Assembly: GCA_002403415.1 (NCBI GenBank)
Contig: DHHS01000149.1
Coordinates: forward strand, 14,794 to 25,888
From: Sphingomonas sp. UBA4766
GTDB lineage: Bacteria > Pseudomonadota > Alphaproteobacteria > Sphingomonadales > Sphingomonadaceae
DNA: 11,095 nucleotides
Reading direction: 5' to 3'
Position numbers and translations under genes: made by a program. Position 1 is the stretch's first letter. Each line of letters begins with the position of its first letter. The notes beneath the pieces were generated by a model. That model was not told where the DNA came from and ran no database searches. It saw nothing but the letters and a program-made list of their open reading frames with translations. Positions 4,954 through 11,095 of this stretch are shown one piece after another.

Positions 4954-7326
4954 ATGATTGAACTATCGCCATTGGCCGCAACGCTGGGCGGCGCAGTGCT
5001 GGCGCTGTTTGTTGGCGGGGCGGTCTGGGCGCTTTACGGGGGACTCCGGCTGCGCGGGGAGGCAGCGGCCGCGCGCGCGCTGAGCGAGCGGCTGGGCGCG
5101 ATGCTCGACGCATCGCCTACGCTGGCGGCGATTGTGCATAGCGATGGGCGCGTTGAAATGCCCGATCAACTTGCCGGCTGGTTAGGCGTTTCGGGGCCGG
5201 TGCGGTTCCTCGGCGATCTGCGCAGCGGCGATTCCGGGCTGAGCGAGGCCGACCTCGCCGCGCTGACTGACGACATTGCCGTGGTGCAGCGCGTTGCCAA
5301 ACCGTTTGCGCGGGCGGTGCAACCGATCGGGGGCGCGCGCACGCTAATGGTTCAGGGACAGCGGGCGATGCGCGCGGTTGGCGTGCCGGGTGCGGTTATC
5401 CTGTGGGTGAGCGACGCGACCGAGCGCGAGGCCATTATCGCGCAGCTTCGCGGCGAGGCCGGGCAACTCCACGCCGCGTTCGACGCGCTGACCGGGCTGA
5501 TCGAGGCCGCGCCGATGCCGATGTGGTATCGTAACCCCGATCTGCGACTGGGGATGGTCAATTCGGCTTATGTCGAGGCGGTCGAGGCGCGCGACGCCGA
5601 TGATGTGATTGCCCGCGGGCTGGAACTGATCGAGGGAGTTGGCACTGATGGCCCGCTCACCACTGCGCTGTCCGCCCGCGATGCGGGGCGCGCGCAGTCG
5701 CAGGCGATCCCAGCCACGATCCGTGGCGCGCGCCGGATGCTCAACGTGTTCGATGTGCCCTTGCCCGGTGGTGGGGTGGCGGGGTTTGCCGTTGATATCG
5801 AGGATCTCGAGCGGGCCAGAGCGACCATCAAACGTTTTGGTGAAGCGCAGCGGGCGATGCTTGACCGGCTTTCGGCCGCGGTCGCGCAATTCGGCGCCGA
5901 TCGTGCTCTGACGTTTTGCAACCAGCCCTTTCGTCGTCTGTTCGCGATGAGGCCCGAATGGCTTGCCGATCGGCCCGAGTTTGACCGAGTACTTGACCGG
6001 ATGCGCGAGGCCGGGCGCTTGCCCGAAGCCCGCGATTTTCCGGGGTGGAAGGCGGAGCGGCGTGACTGGTTCATGGCAGCGGACGGTCAGATTGAGGAGC
6101 AATGGCATTTACCCGGCGGCGTCCATTTGCGAGTGGTGGCGCAACCGCTGCCCGATGGCGGACTGTTGCTGATTTTCGAGGATCGTACCGAGCAGGTGCA
6201 GCTGGCCAGCGCGCGCGACACGCTGCTGCGGGTGCGGACTGCGACGTTCGATTCTCTTGCCGAAGCGCTTGGCGTCTTTGCGGCAGACGGCCGGTTGCAG
6301 CTCTGGAACAGCAAGTTTCGCGCGACCTTTGGGTTTGAGGAGGAGTTCCTGGCGGGCCATCCGCGTGTCGATGCGCTGGCGCAGGCGGCAGGGGCCAGGC
6401 TCGCTGCGCCAGGCAAGGCCGTTCTGATGAGCGAGATGATCCGCTCGGCGACGCTCGACCGGCAACAGCGCGGCGGATCGCTTGCTTTTGCCGATGGGCG
6501 CGCGTTTGACTTTGCGGCTGTGCCGCTCCCCGATGGCAACGCCCTGTTCACGATGCTCGACGTGTCGGACAGCCGCCGGATCGAGGCGGCACTGCGTGAT
6601 CGCAACGACGCGCTTGAGGCGGCGGACCGCGTGAAAACCGCCTTTGTCGCGAACATGAGCTATGAGCTGCGCACGCCGCTCACCTCAATCAGTGGCTTTG
6701 CCGAAATGCTGAAACAGGGCTATGGCGGTGCACTGTCGCCGGATGCGGTCGATTATGTTGCAGCAATCTTGAAATCGGTTGATCGGCTGACCGTGCTGGT
6801 CGACGATGTGCTTGACCTGACGCAAAGCGATGCCGGGTTGACGGTTGCGACGTCCGCCGATGTCGCGCTGGAGCCGGTGTTGCGCGCCGCCGCCGCCAAA
6901 GTTGCGGACGGGGTGAAGGCACAAGCGCTCGACTTTGCTGTCGAGATTGATGCGTCGCTTGGCAGTGTGCCGGGCGATGCCGCCCGGCTGATCCAAGTGG
7001 TTGAGAATATGCTGCGTCACGCATTGTCGGGCACCCCTGCGCGCGGGCGCGTGCTGCTGCACGGCGACGGGGACGCGCAAACCGCGCGGATCATTGTGTC
7101 CGACAATGGCCGCGGCATGACGAGCAAGGCAATTGCGCGCGCATTTGATCGCTTTGCTGAACCCGCCGCGACGCGGGGGGGAGAACGTGCACTGGGCCTT
7201 GGCCTGCCGATCGCCAAACAGTTTGTCGAGGGTCATGGCGGCACGATCGAATTAGTGTCCGAAAGGGGGCAGGGCACCGCGATTACCGTGCGCTTGCCGC
7301 GCCGTGTCGGCGGGGTACCGCGCTGA
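4954..7326 (+). CDS. divL: DivL-like atypical sensor kinase, phospho-accepting His replaced by Tyr
   Basis: This 790-residue membrane-anchored, multi-PAS kinase-like protein matches DivL in architecture. In Caulobacter DivL (769 aa) binds the response regulator DivK and tunes the CckA-ChpT-CtrA relay. One N-terminal membrane span lies near residues 7-29. Four PAS-like regions start near residues 50, 179, 300 and 430. A dimerisation helix pair follows (about 558-625), then an HATPase_c domain (about 665-790). The H-box reads NMSYELRTPLTSISGF, so Tyr570 stands where His is expected; this is the mark of DivL (Tyr550 in Caulobacter). The G1 box DNGRGM (Asp717-Gly721), the F-box FDRFAE and the G2 stretch ALGLGLPIAKQFVEGHGG are present. 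The N-box ENMLRHAL seems to carry His689 at the second conserved Asn. The ATG at 4954 opens directly into the membrane span. Longer frames from TTG 4825 or GTG 4882 add unrelated residues. Its TGA overlaps the tsaE ATG by one base. The four-PAS assignment is by eye. Confidence 0.82.
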   Translation: MIELSPLAATLGGAVLALFVGGAVWALYGGLRLRGEAAAARALSERLGAMLDASPTLAAIVHSDGRVEMPDQLAGWLGVSGPVRFLGDLRSGDSGLSEADLAALTDDIAVVQRVAKPFARAVQPIGGARTLMVQGQRAMRAVGVPGAVILWVSDATEREAIIAQLRGEAGQLHAAFDALTGLIEAAPMPMWYRNPDLRLGMVNSAYVEAVEARDADDVIARGLELIEGVGTDGPLTTALSARDAGRAQSQAIPATIRGARRMLNVFDVPLPGGGVAGFAVDIEDLERARATIKRFGEAQRAMLDRLSAAVAQFGADRALTFCNQPFRRLFAMRPEWLADRPEFDRVLDRMREAGRLPEARDFPGWKAERRDWFMAADGQIEEQWHLPGGVHLRVVAQPLPDGGLLLIFEDRTEQVQLASARDTLLRVRTATFDSLAEALGVFAADGRLQLWNSKFRATFGFEEEFLAGHPRVDALAQAAGARLAAPGKAVLMSEMIRSATLDRQQRGGSLAFADGRAFDFAAVPLPDGNALFTMLDVSDSRRIEAALRDRNDALEAADRVKTAFVANMSYELRTPLTSISGFAEMLKQGYGGALSPDAVDYVAAILKSVDRLTVLVDDVLDLTQSDAGLTVATSADVALEPVLRAAAAKVADGVKAQALDFAVEIDASLGSVPGDAARLIQVVENMLRHALSGTPARGRVLLHGDGDAQTARIIVSDNGRGMTSKAIARAFDRFAEPAATRGGERALGLGLPIAKQFVEGHGGTIELVSERGQGTAITVRLPRRVGGVPR

Positions 7327-7766
7327 TGTTGCTCGCTGATCCGACAGCATCCGCAGCATTTGGTGCGTTGCTGGCCGAGCGGGTGCAGCCCGGTGATGTG
7401 ATTACACTGACCGGGCCGCTGGGCGCGGGCAAGACCAGCATCGCGCGCGGGCTGCTCGGCGCACTTGGTCTGGTGGGGGAGGCGCCGAGCCCAAGCTATG
7501 CGATTGTGCAACCCTATGCCCCGCCCGAACTGCGGTTGCCGGTGCTCCATGTCGATCTTTACCGCATCACCGACCCGGCTGAGCTTGACGAGCTGGGGCT
7601 GGACGACGCGGCGGATGATGCGGTGCTCATCGTGGAGTGGCCCGAGCGGGCGGGGTGGGACCATTGGCCGCACGCGCTCTCGCTCGAAATTGCGATTGTC
7701 GGCGATGCCCGCCGCTTGACAGCGCGGGTGCCAAAGGCTTGGGAAGCGCGATGGCCGATCCCCTGA
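7326..7766 (+). CDS. tsaE: tRNA t6A synthesis ATPase TsaE (YjeE)
   Basis: TsaE is the small P-loop ATPase that works with TsaB and TsaD to add threonylcarbamoyl to A37 of ANN-decoding tRNAs in the cytoplasm. The 146 residues fit the family's usual 140-160. The Walker A motif GPLGAGKT occupies residues 30-37, with Lys36. The family-specific SPSYAIV (55-61), HVDLYRI with Asp77, and VEWPER with Glu104 are all present. The ATG at 7326 shares its A with the kinase stop (TGATG), which points to translational coupling; only a weak GGGG precedes it. Its 3' end overlaps the start of the phosphotransferase gene. Confidence 0.96.
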   Translation: MLLADPTASAAFGALLAERVQPGDVITLTGPLGAGKTSIARGLLGALGLVGEAPSPSYAIVQPYAPPELRLPVLHVDLYRITDPAELDELGLDDAADDAVLIVEWPERAGWDHWPHALSLEIAIVGDARRLTARVPKAWEARWPIP

Positions 7767-8728
7767 TGCTGCCCACGCACATTCACGCTTTCCTCGATAG
7801 CCATGGCTGGGCCGATGCGGAAATTGCGCCGGTTGCGGGCGATGCGTCGTTCCGGCGCTACTTCCGAGTGCGGGCGGGCGGGCGCAGTGCGATCCTCATG
7901 GACGCGCCCCCGCCCGAGGAGACGGCACCGTTTGTCGCACTGGCCGGATGGCTGGGCGCGCACGGGTTTGCCGCCCCGCAGGTTCAGGCAGAGGACCGGG
8001 CGAAGGGCCTGATCCTGATCGACGACCTCGGCGACGATCGGATGCGCGAAGCTGTTGATGCCGATCCGCGCCGCGCGCCCGCGCTCTATCGTGCCGCTGT
8101 CGACACGCTGATCGCGTTGCACCGGCAGGCACCGCCACCGGGTGCTGCTTATGACGCGGCCGCGTTGCTCGATCGCGCGCTGCTGCTCGTCGATTGGTAT
8201 TGTCCGGCGGTCGGGATTACGCCCGACCGGGCCGGGTATGAAGCAGCGTGGGCGGCGGTATTGCCGCTCGCGGAACCGGTGCGACCTGTGCTGGCGCTGC
8301 GCGATTATCATGCCGAGAATCTGATGATTCTGGCGGATGGGCAAATTGGGCTGCTCGACTTTCAGGACGCGATGCTGGGCCATCCCGCTTATGATTTGGT
8401 GTCGTTGCTCCAGGATGCGCGCCGCGACGTGGAGCCTGAAATCGCGGCGGCGATGCTTGACCATTATTGTGCCGCCACCGATATGGGGGCGGATTTTATT
8501 GCCGCCTATCACGTGCTGGGCGCGCAGCGGAACGCGCGGATCATCGGCGTATTCACCCGGCTGTGGCAGCGCGATGGCAAGGATCGTTATCCGTCGCTGT
8601 GCCCGCGTGTCTGGCGCTATCTGGAGCAGGATCTGGTGCATCCTGCCCTCGCACCGGTCAGGGCCTGGTTCGATGCCGTCATCCCGCCAAGCCTGCGCGG
8701 CGACCCGATGCGCTTGCGTCCCGCATGA
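7751..8728 (+). CDS. amgK: N-acetylmuramate/N-acetylglucosamine kinase AmgK
   Basis: An aminoglycoside-phosphotransferase-fold kinase of 325 residues. AmgK phosphorylates MurNAc (and GlcNAc) at the anomeric carbon with ATP, giving MurNAc-1-phosphate for MurU in peptidoglycan recycling. The N-terminal lobe has GDASFRRYFRV, the family's nucleotide-loop region. The catalytic loop is LRDYHAENLMIL, with Asp185, His187 and Asn190. The metal-binding motif is LLDFQDAMLGHPAYDL, with Asp203 and Asp206. The gene directly following is the partner murU, which makes AmgK far more likely than a generic phosphotransferase. The start at 7751 has GGGAAG four bases upstream and overlaps tsaE by 16 bases. An in-frame ATG at 7766 sits exactly on the tsaE stop (TGATG), loses five residues and has no Shine-Dalgarno. 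Older annotations often call this family 'aminoglycoside phosphotransferase', but there is no reason to expect drug resistance by that route. Confidence 0.88.
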   Translation: MADPLMLPTHIHAFLDSHGWADAEIAPVAGDASFRRYFRVRAGGRSAILMDAPPPEETAPFVALAGWLGAHGFAAPQVQAEDRAKGLILIDDLGDDRMREAVDADPRRAPALYRAAVDTLIALHRQAPPPGAAYDAAALLDRALLLVDWYCPAVGITPDRAGYEAAWAAVLPLAEPVRPVLALRDYHAENLMILADGQIGLLDFQDAMLGHPAYDLVSLLQDARRDVEPEIAAAMLDHYCAATDMGADFIAAYHVLGAQRNARIIGVFTRLWQRDGKDRYPSLCPRVWRYLEQDLVHPALAPVRAWFDAVIPPSLRGDPMRLRPA

Positions 8729-9486
8729 CCGCGCGCAAAACGCTGGCGCTGCGGCCCAATCCGTCGGTCTCTGTACCCCGCACCGCGATGGTGATGGCGG
8801 CCGGGCTTGGCAAGCGGATGCGCCCGCTGACCGCCACCCGCCCCAAGCCGCTGGTCGAAGTGGCGGGCAAGGCGCTGATCGATCATGTGTTTGACCGGTT
8901 GTGTGCCGCCGGGGTCAAGCGCGCGGTCGTCAATGTCCATTACCTGGCCGACGCGCTGGAGGCGCATCTGGCCCGGCGCCGCTGCGGCATCGATATTGCA
9001 ATTTCGGACGAGCGCGCGCAGTTGATGGAGACGGGCGGCGGGCTGGTTCAGGCGCGCGCGCTGATTGGGGACGAACCGTTCCTGACCGTCAACAGCGATA
9101 ATTTGTGGGTCGACGGCCCGGTTGATGCGATTCGTCAGCTGGCAGCGGCGTGGGACGCGGACGTAATGGATGCGCTGTTGCTGATGGTGCCGCTCGCGCG
9201 CGCGCATTGCCATGGTGGCTTGGGCGATTTCCACCTTGACCCGGCGGGCCGTATTACCGGACGACGCAAGCCGGGGCGGCCCGCGCCGTTCGTGTGGACC
9301 GGCGTGCAAATCCTGTCGCCGAGCTTGATCGTGGACTGGCCGCAGGGGCCGTTTTCGACCAATATCTTCTGGGACCGCGCGATTGCGGCGGGCCGCGCCT
9401 ATGGGATTGTCCATAACGGCTTGTGGTTTGACGTCGGCACTCCGGCAGCGATTGCGCGGACCGAAGCGATCCTTGCCGATGGCTGA
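8725..9486 (+). CDS. murU: N-acetylmuramate-1-phosphate uridylyltransferase MurU
   Basis: MurU makes UDP-MurNAc from UTP and the MurNAc-1-phosphate supplied by AmgK, returning recycled wall sugar to precursor synthesis without passing through GlcNAc and MurA. The nucleotidyltransferase signature MVMAAGLGKRMRPLT...PKPLVEV begins at residue 22. The metal-binding Asp is Asp125 in NSDN, and FDVGTPAAI closes the fold. The ATG at 8725 overlaps the amgK stop (ATGA), so coupled translation is likely. This start gives 253 residues with 21 ahead of the first core strand. Starting at ATG 8788 gives 232, closer to the Pseudomonas enzyme at roughly 220. Related sugar-1-phosphate nucleotidyltransferases such as RmlA or MobA share the fold, but the amgK partner decides the call. 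Confidence 0.88.
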   Translation: MTARKTLALRPNPSVSVPRTAMVMAAGLGKRMRPLTATRPKPLVEVAGKALIDHVFDRLCAAGVKRAVVNVHYLADALEAHLARRRCGIDIAISDERAQLMETGGGLVQARALIGDEPFLTVNSDNLWVDGPVDAIRQLAAAWDADVMDALLLMVPLARAHCHGGLGDFHLDPAGRITGRRKPGRPAPFVWTGVQILSPSLIVDWPQGPFSTNIFWDRAIAAGRAYGIVHNGLWFDVGTPAAIARTEAILADG

Positions 9487-9501
9487 CCGCAGCGGCGCCC
9501 C

Positions 9502-11095
9502 GTGGTGAGGGCGCGGGGCGGGCCAGCGCTGTTCACGATCCCCGCGCACCGGGCCTTTGCCGATGCGCTGGCCGCCGGACTGATCCGGCGCACCGGTGGC
9601 GACATGATGGCGCTCGCGCGCGCGCTGATCCTGCTGCCCAATCAACGCGCGATTCGGGCGTTGACCGACGCCTTTGTAAGGGCAAGCGGCGCCGGATTGC
9701 TGCTCCCGCGGATGGTCGCGATTGGCGACGCGGACCCCGACGAGCGGATTGGTGCTGCAATCGACCCCGCCGATGACCCTGAACCGACCCCGCCCGCGAT
9801 TGCGCCGCTGGCCCGGCGGATGATCCTTGCGCGGTTGGTGGGTGAAGCACGGGCGCGCAGTGGCGACCCGGTTGATGCCGCCGAGGCGCTGCGGCTGGCC
9901 GGCAGCATTGCGACCACGCTTGATCAATTGTTGGTCGAGGAGGTGGCACCCGACGCGCTCGGCGCGCTCGATATCGCAGTAGAGCTTCAGGGCCATTGGC
10001 AGCGTGCGCTCGCACTGTTTGACGATGTCATGCGCCGCTGGCCCGGCGAACTGGCCCGGCGCGGTGAGATTGACCTGGCCGATCGCCGAGCGCGCTTGCT
10101 GGGCAAGCTGGCCGCGCGCTGGCGGGCGCAGCCGCCCACAGGGCTGATCTGCGCGGCGGGCATTTCATCGGCGGCACCAGCGCTCACCCGCCTGCTCCGG
10201 GTGGTTGCTGAGCTTCCGCGGGGGCTGGTGGTGTTCCCCGATCTGGCGCTGTCGATGCCGGAAGAGGAGTGGCTGGCGCTCGGGCCCCATCCCGAGGCGG
10301 TGTTGGGCGATCGGCGAGTGCCGCGCCCGATTGAAACGCACCCTCAATATCAGCTCAAGCTGCTGCTGGAGCGCATGGGCTATAACCGGGCCGAAATTGC
10401 CGTGTGGCGCGATGGCGGGGGTCATGATGCGACTGCGGTGCGCGGCCGCGCGATTGCGCAGGCATTCGCCCCGGCGGCTTTCACCGGCAAATGGACCTCG
10501 CTTTCGGCGGAGGCGCGCCGTTTGTCGGATGTGCGGGTCGTCGAACTGGCGACGCCGGCAGAGGAAGCGCAGGCGATCGCGCTCGCCATGCGCGAAATTG
10601 TGGAGACGCCAGGGCGCACGGGCGCACTCGTCACGCCCGATCGCGGGCTTGCCCGCCGGGTGGCAGCGCATCTGGCGCGGTGGGGGATTGCCGTCGACGA
10701 CAGCGCGGGCACCCCGCTCGCGCTGACACCGCCGGGGACGGCGTTGCTCGCGCTGGCGGAAGCAGCTGCGCAGGACTTTGCGCCCTTGGCCTTGCTCGCA
10801 TTGCTCAAACATCCGCTGGCAAACGGGGGGGATGAACGGCTCGCCTGGCTGGAGGGAGTGCGTGCGCTCGACCTGGCGCTGCGCGGCCCGCGCCCGGCGC
10901 CGGGGCTGGGCGGGATCGACCAACAGTTGCGCGAGGGGGACGACCGCTCCGCGCGGGTGCGCGCGGCTGCCGCGCCGTTTTGGACGCAGGCGCGCGCGCT
11001 GCTTGACCCCATCGCAAGCGGCTTTGCGGCGGGCGAGCAAGCGTTGCCCGTGTGGATCGCGTTGCTGCGCGATGGCGCCACGGCGCTGTGCGGGG
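9502..11095 (+). CDS. addB: double-strand break repair protein AddB, 3' end cut by window edge
   Basis: AddB pairs with AddA in the alphaproteobacterial AddAB helicase-nuclease, which resects double-strand breaks at Chi-like sites for RecA loading. The window holds the first 531 codons of a protein that usually has about 1000 residues. The C-terminal nuclease with its Fe-S cysteines lies outside, and addA would be expected next. Visible features are the N-terminal strand ALFTIPAHRAFADALA, LLPNQRAIRALTDAF (LLPNQRA at residues 44-50), HPQYQLKLLLERMGYNRAE (from residue 280) and ALVTPDRGLARRVAAHLARWGI. The following region, GTPLALTPPGTALLALAE...LALLKHPLA, matches AddB helicase-like repeats. No Walker A is seen, as expected for AddB of this class. 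The frame is the same as murU and opens after its TGA. The only early starts are the tandem GTG codons at 9502 and 9505, with no clear Shine-Dalgarno, 15 bases after murU. Confidence 0.92.
   Translation, partial: MVRARGGPALFTIPAHRAFADALAAGLIRRTGGDMMALARALILLPNQRAIRALTDAFVRASGAGLLLPRMVAIGDADPDERIGAAIDPADDPEPTPPAIAPLARRMILARLVGEARARSGDPVDAAEALRLAGSIATTLDQLLVEEVAPDALGALDIAVELQGHWQRALALFDDVMRRWPGELARRGEIDLADRRARLLGKLAARWRAQPPTGLICAAGISSAAPALTRLLRVVAELPRGLVVFPDLALSMPEEEWLALGPHPEAVLGDRRVPRPIETHPQYQLKLLLERMGYNRAEIAVWRDGGGHDATAVRGRAIAQAFAPAAFTGKWTSLSAEARRLSDVRVVELATPAEEAQAIALAMREIVETPGRTGALVTPDRGLARRVAAHLARWGIAVDDSAGTPLALTPPGTALLALAEAAAQDFAPLALLALLKHPLANGGDERLAWLEGVRALDLALRGPRPAPGLGGIDQQLREGDDRSARVRAAAAPFWTQARALLDPIASGFAAGEQALPVWIALLRDGATALCG

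Noticed and set aside
7559..8641. Minus-strand open frame of 360 codons opposite tsaE and amgK
   Set aside because: Antisense shadow across two well-supported genes; no domain seen.
8617..9996. Minus-strand open frame of 459 codons opposite murU and addB
   Set aside because: It runs across two real genes and their junction on the other strand, and its composition is that of a GC-skew artefact.

Overview
This is ordinary core chromosome from a high-GC alphaproteobacterium, most likely a sphingomonad (Sphingomonadales). The evidence is the GC-rich coding style, the AhcY sequence type, and the gene order divL-like kinase / tsaE / amgK / murU / addB. I assign the lineage from recalled gene order and protein character, not from a database match. 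There are nine protein genes, two of them cut by the window edges. I see no RNA genes, mobile elements or CRISPR arrays.

Left part (1-2643, minus strand). Read in the direction of transcription, the order is a family 2 glycosyltransferase, a Prx5-type peroxiredoxin and the AMP nucleosidase Amn, whose 3' end runs off the left edge. The spacings are 69 and 112 bases, so these need not form one tight operon.

Middle part (2656-4751, plus strand). A YqgE/AlgH-family gene starts only 12 bases (or 24, depending on the start chosen) from the divergent glycosyltransferase start, so the promoters of the pair must lie inside coding sequence or overlap. S-adenosylhomocysteine hydrolase (ahcY) follows. 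Its leader carries a 20-bp palindrome with perfect 9-bp arms, which looks like the operator of the ArsR-family methionine-cycle repressor SahR.

Right part (4954-11095, plus strand). Five genes are packed tightly and probably co-translated: a DivL-like atypical kinase, TsaE, AmgK, MurU and AddB (cut by the right edge). The first four are joined by stop/start overlaps. The kinase has Tyr570 where histidine kinases carry the phospho-accepting His, which is the hallmark of DivL. In Caulobacter, DivL controls CckA and thus CtrA. AmgK and MurU form the anabolic shortcut that recycles MurNAc to UDP-MurNAc. TsaE serves tRNA t6A synthesis, and AddB with AddA repairs double-strand breaks.

The points that most deserve a second look are the Tyr-substituted H-box with an apparently altered N-box in the kinase, the SahR-like operator, the very short divergent intergenic region, and the translational coupling of a cell-cycle regulator to wall recycling. 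I found no convincing new system.
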